This document shows, piece by piece, positions 1 to 7,376 of a DNA stretch of 64,000 nucleotides. This stretch comes from Oxalobacteraceae sp. CFBP 8761 (GTDB lineage: Bacteria; Pseudomonadota; Gammaproteobacteria; Burkholderiales; Burkholderiaceae_D), in the NCBI GenBank assembly GCA_014841595.1, contig JACYUE010000001.1, positions 1,786,996 through 1,850,995 on the forward strand, in the 5' to 3' direction. Both the position numbers and the translations under genes were made by a program. Each line of letters begins with the position of its first letter. Position 1 is the stretch's first letter. A model generated the notes under the pieces. That model did not search any database and had not been told where the DNA came from. It worked only from the letters and a program-made list of their open reading frames with translations.

Positions 1-588
1 TTCATCCGGGCCCAGGTAACCGCCGAAGGCTTTCACGCCCCATGGGCAGCGGCTTGGCGCGGCGATCGGTGCAAACGCCGACACCGAGTGGAACAGCTCA
101 GGGTGGCGCAGTGCCATGACCAGCGCGCCGTGGCCGCCCATCGAGTGGCCAAAGATGCCCACGCGCGCCGGATCGGCCGGCAGCAGATCCAGCACCAGCG
201 CGTGCAGTTCGAGCAGGTAGCTGTGCATGCGGTAATGGGTCGACCATGGCGCTTCGGTGGCGTCGAGGTAAAAGCCGGCGCCAACGCCGAAGTCCCAGCT
301 GTCGGTCTCGCCCGGTACGTTCGCGCCGCGCGGGCTGGTGTCGGGCGCCACCAGGATGATGCCCAGTTCGCTCGCCACGCGCTGCGCGCCCGCCTTGGTC
401 ATGAACGTTTCTTCGGTACAGGTCAGACCGGCCAGGTAGAACAGCACCGGCAGCTTCTTGCCGCTGGCCTCGGGTGGCAGGTACACCGAAAACTTCATCG
501 GCAAGCCGATGGCGCTGGAATCGTGCTGGTAGAAACGCTGCTCGCCGCCGAAGCAGGCATGTTGGTTCAGGAGTTCGGACATCGTCAT
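1..588 (-). CDS. fghA: S-formylglutathione hydrolase, 3' end cut by window
   Basis: This enzyme hydrolyses S-formylglutathione to formate and glutathione in the cytoplasmic glutathione-dependent formaldehyde detoxification pathway. The 196 visible codons run from MTMSELLNQHACFGGEQ through an esterase-D type alpha/beta-hydrolase core. The nucleophile elbow GHSMGGHGAL lies near residue 150, and the WGVKAFGGYLG segment follows near the window edge. The family is about 280 residues long, so roughly 85 C-terminal residues, including the catalytic Asp and His, lie outside. The start could also be the ATG two codons downstream (582), because neither has a clear ribosome-binding site. The partner gene, glutathione-dependent formaldehyde dehydrogenase, would be expected beyond position 1 but cannot be seen. 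Confidence 0.9.
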   Translation of the reverse strand, partial: MTMSELLNQHACFGGEQRFYQHDSSAIGLPMKFSVYLPPEASGKKLPVLFYLAGLTCTEETFMTKAGAQRVASELGIILVAPDTSPRGANVPGETDSWDFGVGAGFYLDATEAPWSTHYRMHSYLLELHALVLDLLPADPARVGIFGHSMGGHGALVMALRHPELFHSVSAFAPIAAPSRCPWGVKAFGGYLGPDE

Positions 589-654
589 GTGGGGGACAGT
601 GAAAGATGCGGCCAGTATGCCGCGTCCTGCGAAGGCATGCCAACTACATGCCAA

Positions 655-1236
655 CTACAGCAGTCCAAGCGCACCGAGCGCGGCGCCGGCCGCCAGCATC
701 CACAGCAGGTGCAGACGGGTGCGCCAGATAATGATGCAGCTGGCCGCCGACAGCAGCCACAGTGGCCAGTGGTCCGGACCGGTGGCGCCGCCCGAGGCCA
801 GCAGCCAGGCGGTCGACAGCAGCATCGCAATGACGAGCGGGGCCATGCCCTGCTTGAAGGCGCGTACGGCCCGCCGTCCACGATTGCGATGCGCCCACTG
901 CGCGACCTGATACGTAAACACGGTCGACGGCAGCATGATGCCGATCATCGCGATGAGCACGCCGCAGAGCGCGGCCATCGTGCTGCCGTTGTTCAGGCCC
1001 ACGTTCCAGCCCAGCAGCGCCACGAACAGCACGTTCGGCCCGGGCGACGATTGTGCCAGCGCGACCGAGTCGCCGAACTGTGCGGGCGTCAGCCAGCCCT
1101 GGCGCTCGACCAGATAGCGCTGCATTTCGGACGTGGTCGAGATCGCGCCGCCGAGCGACATCAGCGACAACCCCAGAAAGTGCGTGAACAGGCTGACCCA
1201 GTCGTGCCAGGTGAAGACGAGTTGCGGCGCGCTCAT
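655..1236 (-). CDS. chrA: Chromate transporter, short CHR subunit (second of pair)
   Basis: This is one half of a two-gene chromate ion transporter (CHR family), an inner-membrane protein of 193 residues. It starts MSAPQLVFTWHDW and carries the CHR signature LAQSSPGPNVLFVALLG near residues 60-76, followed by several hydrophobic segments up to a C-terminal LGALGLL. Long CHR proteins hold two such homologous domains in one chain; here they are separate genes. Its ATG overlaps the stop of the upstream half in an ATGA arrangement, so the two are translationally coupled. The start is fixed by that overlap. Substrate is inferred from the family; many members have no proven chromate transport. Confidence 0.85.
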   Translation of the reverse strand: MSAPQLVFTWHDWVSLFTHFLGLSLMSLGGAISTTSEMQRYLVERQGWLTPAQFGDSVALAQSSPGPNVLFVALLGWNVGLNNGSTMAALCGVLIAMIGIMLPSTVFTYQVAQWAHRNRGRRAVRAFKQGMAPLVIAMLLSTAWLLASGGATGPDHWPLWLLSAASCIIIWRTRLHLLWMLAAGAALGALGLL

Positions 1237-1832
1237 GGGGAGAGCCTGCGCCAGGCCAGTACGCAGCCCAGGCCGCCAAGTCCCAATACGACGGCCGCCA
1301 GCGGCACCCGCACCCAGGCCAGCAGCACGAAGGCGACCGCAGCGATGAGTACGCAGACGATGAGCGGCAGCACGTTCTTGCCCAATGCGGCCGACATCTT
1401 CAGGCCGGTGGCCGCCACCAGGCCAGCGGCGACGGCCGCCATGCCGCGCAGCGCGCCCTGGACCTGTGGCACATCGGCGAAGCGGGCGTACACCAGCGCC
1501 AGCGCCAGCACGACGACCAGTGGCGCCGCCAGCAAGCCGGCCAGTGCGCTCATCGCGCCGGCCAGGCCGAAATGGCGCTGACCGATCATCAGCGCCAGGT
1601 TGCACACGTTCGGCCCGGGCAGGATTTGCGCGACCGACCATTCCTCGATGAATTCTTCATTGCTCAGCCAACGTTTGCGCTCGACCATTTCGCGCTGGAT
1701 CACGGCCAGCACACCGCCGAAGCCCTGCAGGGCGATCAGCGTGAACGAGACGAACAGGTCGGTGCACGAGGCCGGCACCGGGTGCGCTGCGGCGGGCGGC
1801 GCGCTTGGAGAGGGAAGGGGTGAGGGGCTCAT
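1233..1832 (-). CDS. chrA: Chromate transporter, short CHR subunit (first of pair)
   Basis: This is the N-terminal-type half of a split CHR-family chromate transporter, 199 residues. After a short proline-rich leader (MSPSPLPSPSAPPAAA) comes ALQGFGGVLAVIQREMV, then the family motif QILPGPNVCNLALMIG near residue 75, then four or five strongly hydrophobic segments. It overlaps the downstream half by four bases and is probably cotranscribed with it. The start was placed at the ATG at 1832 because the in-frame extension further upstream (to 1961) has no CHR similarity and would overlap the divergent promoter region of the next gene. The partner half has a very similar PGPNV motif, consistent with an old tandem duplication. 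Confidence 0.82.
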   Translation of the reverse strand: MSPSPLPSPSAPPAAAHPVPASCTDLFVSFTLIALQGFGGVLAVIQREMVERKRWLSNEEFIEEWSVAQILPGPNVCNLALMIGQRHFGLAGAMSALAGLLAAPLVVVLALALVYARFADVPQVQGALRGMAAVAAGLVAATGLKMSAALGKNVLPLIVCVLIAAVAFVLLAWVRVPLAAVVLGLGGLGCVLAWRRLSP

Positions 1833-1973
1833 CCCGTTATTATCGCTGTTGCGCCGTGCTCGCGCTCGGCATGACATGGTATTTGCGAACTGATACAGGT
1901 TTGCCATTGACTTTGGATTTACTTCGCCAATAATCGTGGTGCATGACGCATCCACCATCACCGGAGTTCAGCG

Positions 1974-2192
1974 ATGAAATCACTGCACGCGCAAGACATC
2001 CATCCACGCGCTGCCAGCGTGTCCGAGTTGCGATCGAATGCCGACCAGCGCGATGTCGTCACGCGTGGCATTGCCACCTTGTGCGAACTCGGCGTCGTCC
2101 CGGCGGTCGAATACCTGAAGTCCAACGGTGTGCGGCCGAAGGTCATCGAGCGCGTTTTGCTCGAGCCCGAACGGCGCCGCGCACTGGCGTAA
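1974..2192 (+). CDS. Small conserved-looking protein of unknown function
   Basis: A 72-residue protein starting MKSLHAQDIHPRAA, with a GGAG ribosome-binding site nine bases upstream of the ATG. The central part (LCELGVVPAVEYLKSNGV) looks like a compact helical segment, followed by a basic ERRRALA end. It has no signal peptide or membrane segment. It is divergent from the chromate transporter genes and lies just before the repeat that precedes the helicase gene. I do not recognise the family. Coding is supported by the good ribosome-binding site and a sensible amino-acid mix in a region where the other frames are low-quality. Confidence 0.6.
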   Translation: MKSLHAQDIHPRAASVSELRSNADQRDVVTRGIATLCELGVVPAVEYLKSNGVRPKVIERVLLEPERRRALA

Positions 2193-2266
2193 TCCGCACA
2201 GGGGTACGCGCGCTGTCAAGGGTGCCGGCACCTTTGTCAGGGGCTATTTTGCAGTTGTCACCGTCG

Positions 2267-2376
2267 TTGCCTTCCCAATAGGCAAATTGTTGAAAGCCGC
2301 CCCGCAGGCCATGTTCAGCGTGTCAAGCCCCCGCTTTTCCACATAGTTATTCACAGACTTTGTGGATATCCAAAAC
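2267..2376 (+). repeat. Flanking repeat copy A with paired DnaA-box-like motifs
   Basis: This copy matches copy B (4737-4847) at roughly 70% identity with almost no gaps. It begins with a small hairpin (TTGCC...GGCAA), continues with TTGTTGAAA, a TGTCAAG block and a short AAGC/GCTT stem, and ends with TTATTCACA at 2347-2355 facing TGTGGATAT at 2361-2369. TTATNCACA is the DnaA-box consensus; the second box matches it on the other strand except in its first base. The two boxes are 14 bases apart, start to start, as in copy B. Confidence 0.7.
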
Positions 2377-2475
2377 AGTTTATTTTTCCATGGCCTGGCG
2401 CTGGGACGGTAATTCGCGCCCGATGTCAGGCGTGGGCAGGGCGCGCGGACGGGCGATTTAGCGCTTGTGGTTTGG

Positions 2476-2495
2476 TACTGGATAAATGTACAGTA
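2476..2495 (+). promoter_or_regulatory. LexA (SOS) box upstream of helicase
   Basis: The sequence TACTGGATAAATGTACAGTA has the CTG-N10-CAG core and outer TA...TA bases of the gammaproteobacterial/betaproteobacterial LexA consensus (TACTGTATATATATACAGTA), with only a few central differences. It ends 23 bases before the helicase ATG at 2519, a usual place for a LexA operator. An alternative upstream ATG at 2486 would fall inside this box, which argues for 2519 as the real start. Confidence 0.8.
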
Positions 2496-2518
2496 TCGCT
2501 TTCTCCGTCTGCCATACC

Positions 2519-4612
2519 ATGACCACCGCCACCGCCGAGCCTGCCATTGAGGACCCGTTCGCCAGCCTGAATCCAGAGCAGCGCGCCGCGGTCGAGCATG
2601 ACATCGGCGTGGCCACGCCGCGTCCGCTGCTGGTGGTGGCTGGCGCTGGCTCGGGCAAGACCAATACGCTGGCGCACCGCGTGGCGCGCCTGATCGGGGC
2701 CGGCGCCGATCCGCAGCGCATCCTGCTGCTGACCTTTTCGCGCCGCGCCGCCGGCGAGATGAGCCAGCGCGCCAGCGGCGTCCTGCACCGTTTGCTTGGC
2801 CGTGGCGCGGCTTCCCGGGCCCAGGCGCCGGTGGCGCTGCCCTGGGCCGGCACCTTCCACAGCATCGGTGCACGCCTGCTGCGCGAATTTGCCGGGCGCA
2901 TCGGGCTCGATCCGCAATTCACGATCCACGACCGGGGCGACGCCGAGGACCTGATGGGCATGGTGCGTCACGAAATCGGCCTTTCGCGCACCGAAAAACG
3001 CTTTCCCATGAAAGGCACCTGCCTGTCGATCTATTCGCGGGTGGTCAACAGCCGCGATCCGCTGGATCAGGTATTGCAAGCCTGTTTCCCGTGGTGCGCC
3101 GAATGGGAAGCCCAGCTCAAGACGCTGTTTGGCGCCTATGTCGACGCCAAGCAGGAGCAGAACGTGCTCGACTACGACGACCTGCTGCTGTTCTGGGCCG
3201 AGATGGCCGCCGACCCCGTGCTGGGGGCTGAGCTGGGCAGCTGGTTCGACCACGTCCTGGTCGACGAATACCAGGACACCAACCGCCTGCAGGCCGCGAT
3301 CATCACCGGCATGAAGCCCGATGGCAGGGGTGTGATGGTGGTCGGCGACGACGCCCAGTCCATCTATGGATTTCGCGGTGCCACCGTGCGCAACATCCTC
3401 GATTTTGCGGGCCAGTTCTCGCAACCGGCGCACCTGATCACGCTCGAGCGCAATTACCGCTCGACGCAGCCGATCCTCGACGCGTCCAACGCTGTCATTG
3501 GCGCGGCGCTCGAACGCCATGCCAAGACCCTCTGGACCGACAAGGCCTCGGCCATCAAGCCGCAGCTGGTCCTGATTCCCGACGAAGCCGAGCAGGCGCG
3601 CTGGGTCTGCAGCCGTATCCTCGAGCAGCGCGAAGAAGGTATGCCACTCAAGTCGCAGGCGGTGCTGTTTCGGGCGGCCAGCCACAGTGCCGCGCTCGAA
3701 CTCGAGCTCATGCGGCGCAACGTCCCGTTCGTCAAGTTCGGCGGCCTGAAGTTTCTGGAGGCCTCGCATATCAAGGATGTGCTGGCGCTGCTGCGCTTTG
3801 CCCAGAACCCGAGCGGGCGGCTGGCCGGGTTTCGCGTGCTGCAACTGATCCCCGGGATCGGCCAGGCGACTGCCACCCGCGTGCTGGACGCGGTGGGCGA
3901 GAGCAGCGAAGTCACCGCCACGCTGGCGGCGTTCCCTGTGCCAGCGCGCAGCAGCGTCGAGTGGCAGGCATTCAGCGCGCTGTATGCACGCCTGCGCGCA
4001 CCTGGCCTGCGCTGGCCGCAAGACCTGGAACTGGTGCGCGACTGGTACGCGCCGCACCTGGAGCGTCTGCACGACGATTTCCAGGTGCGCGCACTCGACC
4101 TCGACCAGCTTGTCGCCCTGTCGGGTGGCCATGCCAACCGCGAGAGTTTCCTGGCCGAGATCACGCTCGACCCGCCCGAAGCGACCAGCGACCGCGCCGG
4201 CCCGCCACTGCTCGACGACGATTACGTGATCCTGTCCACGATTCACTCGAGCAAAGGGCAAGAGTGGAAATCGGTGCATGTGCTTAATGTGGTCGACGGT
4301 TGCATACCGTCGGACATGGCCACTGGCAACCAGGACGATATCGAGGAAGAGCGGCGTTTATTGTATGTGGCCATGACCCGGGCCCGCGACAACCTGCACC
4401 TGATCGTGCCGAATCGCTTCTTCATCAAGCAGCAATCCAACATGGGTGACCGCCATGTGTATGCGACGCGCTCGCGCTTTGTCACGCCTGTCATGCTCAA
4501 GCATTTCGAAGAATCGGCGTGGCTGAGCGCCGACAAGCGCGAGCTGCGCACGCCCATGCCTGACAGCGTCCGCATGCTCGTGCGTGACCGGGCTCGCAGC
4601 GCCTGGAAATGA
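2519..4612 (+). CDS. UvrD/Rep-family ATP-dependent DNA helicase (SOS-box gene)
   Basis: A superfamily 1A helicase of 697 residues, expected to unwind DNA 3'-5' during repair or replication restart. All SF1 motifs are visible: Walker A AGAGSGKT at 41-48, motif Ia TFSRRAAGEM, motif II DEYQDT at 249-254, motif III VVGDDAQSIYGFRGA, motif IV LERNYRSTQP, motif V TIHSSKGQEW and motif VI RRLLYVAMTRARD. The C-terminal tail after motif VI is short, so it lacks the Tudor-like end of UvrD/PcrA and is closer to Rep in size. It stands alone as a single-gene unit. A LexA box just upstream suggests DNA-damage induction, and a pair of related repeats flanks the gene. Whether it is the main UvrD of the cell cannot be told from the window. 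Confidence 0.93.
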   Translation: MTTATAEPAIEDPFASLNPEQRAAVEHDIGVATPRPLLVVAGAGSGKTNTLAHRVARLIGAGADPQRILLLTFSRRAAGEMSQRASGVLHRLLGRGAASRAQAPVALPWAGTFHSIGARLLREFAGRIGLDPQFTIHDRGDAEDLMGMVRHEIGLSRTEKRFPMKGTCLSIYSRVVNSRDPLDQVLQACFPWCAEWEAQLKTLFGAYVDAKQEQNVLDYDDLLLFWAEMAADPVLGAELGSWFDHVLVDEYQDTNRLQAAIITGMKPDGRGVMVVGDDAQSIYGFRGATVRNILDFAGQFSQPAHLITLERNYRSTQPILDASNAVIGAALERHAKTLWTDKASAIKPQLVLIPDEAEQARWVCSRILEQREEGMPLKSQAVLFRAASHSAALELELMRRNVPFVKFGGLKFLEASHIKDVLALLRFAQNPSGRLAGFRVLQLIPGIGQATATRVLDAVGESSEVTATLAAFPVPARSSVEWQAFSALYARLRAPGLRWPQDLELVRDWYAPHLERLHDDFQVRALDLDQLVALSGGHANRESFLAEITLDPPEATSDRAGPPLLDDDYVILSTIHSSKGQEWKSVHVLNVVDGCIPSDMATGNQDDIEEERRLLYVAMTRARDNLHLIVPNRFFIKQQSNMGDRHVYATRSRFVTPVMLKHFEESAWLSADKRELRTPMPDSVRMLVRDRARSAWK

Positions 4613-4736
4613 CGGCGAATCACGCGACGCTGGCCACTTATCCCCCATGTCATGCTTTTGTAGGAGTGGACCGCATATAAACTTGTTGCTCCCATGTGGT
4701 GCACGTGCAAGTGGTTGATTTTATTGGAACAAAATT

Positions 4737-4847
4737 TTGCCTCTCGAACGGGCAATTTGTTGAAACCCGCATCCCGTCTGGCTTTGTGGCTTGTCAAGTG
4801 GCGCTTGTCCACACAGTTATCCACAATTCTTGTGGATAGTCTAAAAC
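4737..4847 (+). repeat. Flanking repeat copy B with paired DnaA-box-like motifs
   Basis: This second copy of the repeat lies downstream of the helicase gene in the same orientation as copy A. It has the TTGCC...GGCAA hairpin, the TTGTTGAAA and TGTCAAG blocks, a CAAG/CTTG stem, and TTATCCACA at 4817-4825 facing TGTGGATAG at 4831-4839. The last part forms a perfect stem TATCCACAA-TTC-TTGTGGATA. The first box is 80 bases from the start of the repeat in both copies. Confidence 0.7.
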
Positions 4848-4954
4848 CATGAACAAAATCAGCTAGTTAGCTTTCATTAATGCCTCCCGGCATGTTTGGC
4901 TTAACAGCTGATCTGGGTTCAACATCGACAACATGGTTGTTTTTTTGTCAGTGG

Positions 4955-4976
4955 CAAACATTCACTAATATGTTTG
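4955..4976 (+). promoter_or_regulatory. Inverted repeat, possible operator of sugar porter
   Basis: CAAACAT, eight bases, ATGTTTG form a perfect 7-base inverted repeat 160 bases before the sugar-porter start. The shape resembles a dimeric repressor site, but no regulator gene is adjacent and the spacing is wider than in typical LacI-family operators. Confidence 0.3.
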
Positions 4977-5136
4977 TTATCGAACAGTCGTGTCATCTGC
5001 AGTTCTTTATCCTTTGCCAAGTAATATGCCGTGATGGGTAACGTCTCCGTGCGTTTGCCAACGCTCCCGTCGTCCGGACGGTAACGAAATGGGCCCGCTG
5101 TTTCCCTGTCCTGTCCATGTCCAACAAAGGATCCGT

Positions 5137-6570
5137 ATGTCTTCAGCAGTCCCCCCGGCAGACGCACCAGCGCCGCCCGATACCAAGGAAAGCCGCTTCG
5201 TCTTCAAGGTCGCCATCGTTGCCACGATGGGCGCGCTCGCGTTCGGCTACGACACCGGTGTGATTTCCGGCGCGCTGCCATTCATGAGTGCGCCGCCATC
5301 GCAGGGCGGCCTCGGCTTGACCCCGCTGACCGAAGGCATCGTGACGTCCGCGCTCGTGTTCGGCGCTGCCGTGGGTTCGCTGATGGCAGGCACGCTGTCG
5401 GACAAATTCGGTCGTCGCATGACGCTGATCTGGCTGTCGCTGGTGTTCATGATCGGCGCGCTCGGTACGACCCTCGCGCCATCGGTCGAGGTCATGGTCG
5501 CGATGCGCTTCGTGCTTGGCCTGGCCGTGGGTGGCGCGTCCTCCACCGTGCCAGTGTTTATTGCCGAGATGGCTGGACCCAGCAGGCGTGCCAGACTGGT
5601 CACGCAGAACGAGCTGATGATCGTGACCGGCCAGTTGATCGCCTATGTGCTCAATGCGGTGCTGGCGCATTATTCGAATTCGCCGGATGTCTGGCGCTAC
5701 ATGCTCGCCATCGCTGCCGTGCCCGCCTTGCTGCTGGGTGTGGGGATGATGTTCGTGCCGCCGTCGCCGCGCTGGCTGGCCAGCAAGAACCGGATGGACG
5801 AAGCGCGCGCCGTGCTGCAGCAGATCCGCTCGAGCGACAAGCAGATCGAGACCGAGATGGCCGACATGACCAGGCTGAACCAGATCGAACACGAGCAGGC
5901 CGGCTGGTCTGCAGTGCTGGGCACGCCATGGATCAAGAAACTGCTGTGGCTCGGCATCGGCCTGGGCTTCATGGCGCAGTTCACGGGCGTCAATGCCTTC
6001 ATGTACTTCACGCCGATCATCCTGCAATCGACCGGCCTGGGCACGAATGCAGCTCTGACCGCGACCATCGGCAATGGCGTCGTGGCCGTGATCGCCACAT
6101 TCATCGGTATCTGGCTGATCGGCAAGCACGGTCGCCGCTCGATGCTGATGTCGGGCCTGACCGGCGTGGTCGTCATGCAGTTTGCGCTGGGCGCCGTGCT
6201 GCTGTGGATGCCCGATGGCATCACGCGCAGCTACGCTGCACTGGCCTGCATCCTGTGTTTCCTGCTGTGCATGCAGATGCTGATCGCGCCCGTGTACTGG
6301 CTGTTGATGTCCGAACTGTTCCCGATGCATCTGCGCGGCGTGCTGACCGGCACTGCGGTGGCGTGCCAGTGGATCTTCAACGCGATCGTCGCCTTGCTGT
6401 TCCCGCTGGCGCTGGCGCAGTTCGGCAGTGCGACGTTCTTCCTGTTCGCCGCCATCAATGTCGGCTCGCTGATCTTTGTTGCGCTGCGCCTGCCGGAAAC
6501 GCGCGGTCGCTCCCTCGAAGGCCTGGAAAAGTTTCTGGAAAAAGAACTGACCCCGCGCGCGAAAGCGTAA
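5137..6570 (+). CDS. MFS sugar porter (sugar-proton symporter)
   Basis: A 12-helix major facilitator of the sugar porter family (XylE/GalP/AraE type), 477 residues, importing a monosaccharide with protons across the inner membrane. Seen: the first-helix signature FGYDTGVISGALPF, the loop motif DKFGRRMTLI, RFVLGLAVGGASSTVPVFIAEM, the mid-loop PPSPRWLASKNR, HGRRSML in the second half, PMHLRGVLTG and the C-terminal PETRGRSLEGLEKF. Start at 5137 follows an AAAGGA ribosome-binding site; an upstream in-frame ATG at 5089 would add a non-homologous leader. It is monocistronic with a possible operator upstream. The actual sugar cannot be read from the sequence. Confidence 0.92.
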   Translation: MSSAVPPADAPAPPDTKESRFVFKVAIVATMGALAFGYDTGVISGALPFMSAPPSQGGLGLTPLTEGIVTSALVFGAAVGSLMAGTLSDKFGRRMTLIWLSLVFMIGALGTTLAPSVEVMVAMRFVLGLAVGGASSTVPVFIAEMAGPSRRARLVTQNELMIVTGQLIAYVLNAVLAHYSNSPDVWRYMLAIAAVPALLLGVGMMFVPPSPRWLASKNRMDEARAVLQQIRSSDKQIETEMADMTRLNQIEHEQAGWSAVLGTPWIKKLLWLGIGLGFMAQFTGVNAFMYFTPIILQSTGLGTNAALTATIGNGVVAVIATFIGIWLIGKHGRRSMLMSGLTGVVVMQFALGAVLLWMPDGITRSYAALACILCFLLCMQMLIAPVYWLLMSELFPMHLRGVLTGTAVACQWIFNAIVALLFPLALAQFGSATFFLFAAINVGSLIFVALRLPETRGRSLEGLEKFLEKELTPRAKA

Positions 6571-6577
6571 AGGGGAG

Positions 6578-6601
6578 GCCGGCGCTCCTCAGGGCGCCGG
6601 C
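6578..6601. terminator. Hairpin between convergent genes
   Basis: GCCGGCGC, eight-base loop, GCGCCGGC form a perfect 8-bp stem right after the sugar-porter stop, overlapping the last codons of the convergent HD-protein gene. There is no clear T-run, so termination in either direction is plausible but not certain. Confidence 0.45.
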
Positions 6602-7287
6602 TTGATCGATGCCGGCGTGATCGACGACGTTGCGGCAGATTCCGTGAGCCGTTCGAGCTCGCGCAAAAAACGCTCACAGGCCAGCGCCGGTGGCCACGGT
6701 TCCCATGGCGCGCAATCGTAGTAGCGCGCCAGCGGGTCCTCAGGCAGGATCGCCGCGCGAATCTTCAGCGTGCGCCGGACCTCTTCAGCCGACCAGCCTG
6801 CCACATGGACCGCTTCGCTGGCAGCGGCCAGCCGGTCGGCTTTCTTGTGCGCCGCGTGCGACTTCGCATCCCAGGCCGGCAGGCCGTAGCGCAAAAACAC
6901 CATGTGTTCCAGGCGCTGGGTCAGGGCGCGAAAGGCGTCGCCCAGAAACGGCTTGATGACCGAAATCGCATCGAATCCCAGCAAGCCTTCTTCGGCATCG
7001 TGCAGCAATTCGCGCAGTTCGTCGAGCGGCGACAACGAGGGCATCGCCGCGCGCCGCAGCAGCATCACGCTGATCGAATGCTGCGCGACGGACAGCGGCA
7101 GCGGCCACGCCGAGTGACCGCCCCAGCGGTAGGTGCGGGCCAGGCCCAGCGCCAGGTCGGCGTCGTCCCAGTCGAACGGGGTGGGGTCGAGCAGGTCGAG
7201 GCGGCGGCCCGACGGCATGCGGACCCAGGCGCGCGTCGTGGTGTCCGGCCTGGTGCCTTCGGGGGCCGGCGAAGATGGTATGTGCAT
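6589..7287 (-). CDS. HD-domain phosphohydrolase (YfbR-like)
   Basis: A 232-residue metal-dependent phosphohydrolase of the HD superfamily, probably acting on nucleotides or another phosphomonoester. The first metal ligand is in LSVAQHSISVMLL (H70) and the HD pair is in LRELLHDAEEGLLGFD (H96-D97), with further helical sequence up to residue 200. The N-terminal RAWVRMPSGRRLDLLDP matches the lead-in seen in small HD hydrolases related to YfbR 5'-nucleotidase and phage-encoded relatives. It is convergent with the sugar porter and divergent from glpD. The gene starts at ATG 7287. Substrate is not known. Confidence 0.8.
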   Translation of the reverse strand: MHIPSSPAPEGTRPDTTTRAWVRMPSGRRLDLLDPTPFDWDDADLALGLARTYRWGGHSAWPLPLSVAQHSISVMLLRRAAMPSLSPLDELRELLHDAEEGLLGFDAISVIKPFLGDAFRALTQRLEHMVFLRYGLPAWDAKSHAAHKKADRLAAASEAVHVAGWSAEEVRRTLKIRAAILPEDPLARYYDCAPWEPWPPALACERFLRELERLTESAATSSITPASIKPAP

Positions 7288-7376
7288 GTGGCGATTTTAC
7301 ACACCGGCTCTTTCATTTTGCGCATAATTGGCCGGGCAGGGGCAGAGCCCGGCATGACAGCGGTGAGGGGGGAAGG

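Larger units (their letters stand above)
2193..2518 (+). other. Intergenic region upstream of helicase
   Basis: This 326-base gene-free stretch holds repeat copy A (2267-2376) with two DnaA-box-like motifs and a LexA-type box (2476-2495). Between 2377 and 2475 it is an unremarkable sequence with one AT-rich patch (TTTATTTTTCC). No RNA gene is recognisable. Confidence 0.6.
4613..5136 (+). other. Intergenic region between helicase and sugar porter
   Basis: This 524-base gene-free stretch holds repeat copy B (4737-4847), two weak small hairpins (ATGCC/GGCAT near 4880-4893; ACAAC/GTTGT followed by seven T near 4929-4946, possibly a weak terminator) and an inverted repeat at 4955-4976 that may be an operator for the sugar porter. 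No coding sequence or structured RNA is recognised. Confidence 0.6.

Noticed and set aside
88-1581. Long open frame on the plus strand
   Set aside because: It lies opposite fghA and the chromate transporter genes, has a composition of Arg/Ala/His typical of antisense high-GC frames and no motif.
2267-2376. Chromosomal replication origin
   Set aside because: Only two DnaA-box-like motifs per copy; no dnaA, dnaN, gyrB or rpmH nearby and no AT-rich unwinding region, so an oriC is not supported.
2426-4279. Long open frame opposite the helicase
   Set aside because: It has no ribosome-binding site or family motif, and every SF1 motif is on the other strand.
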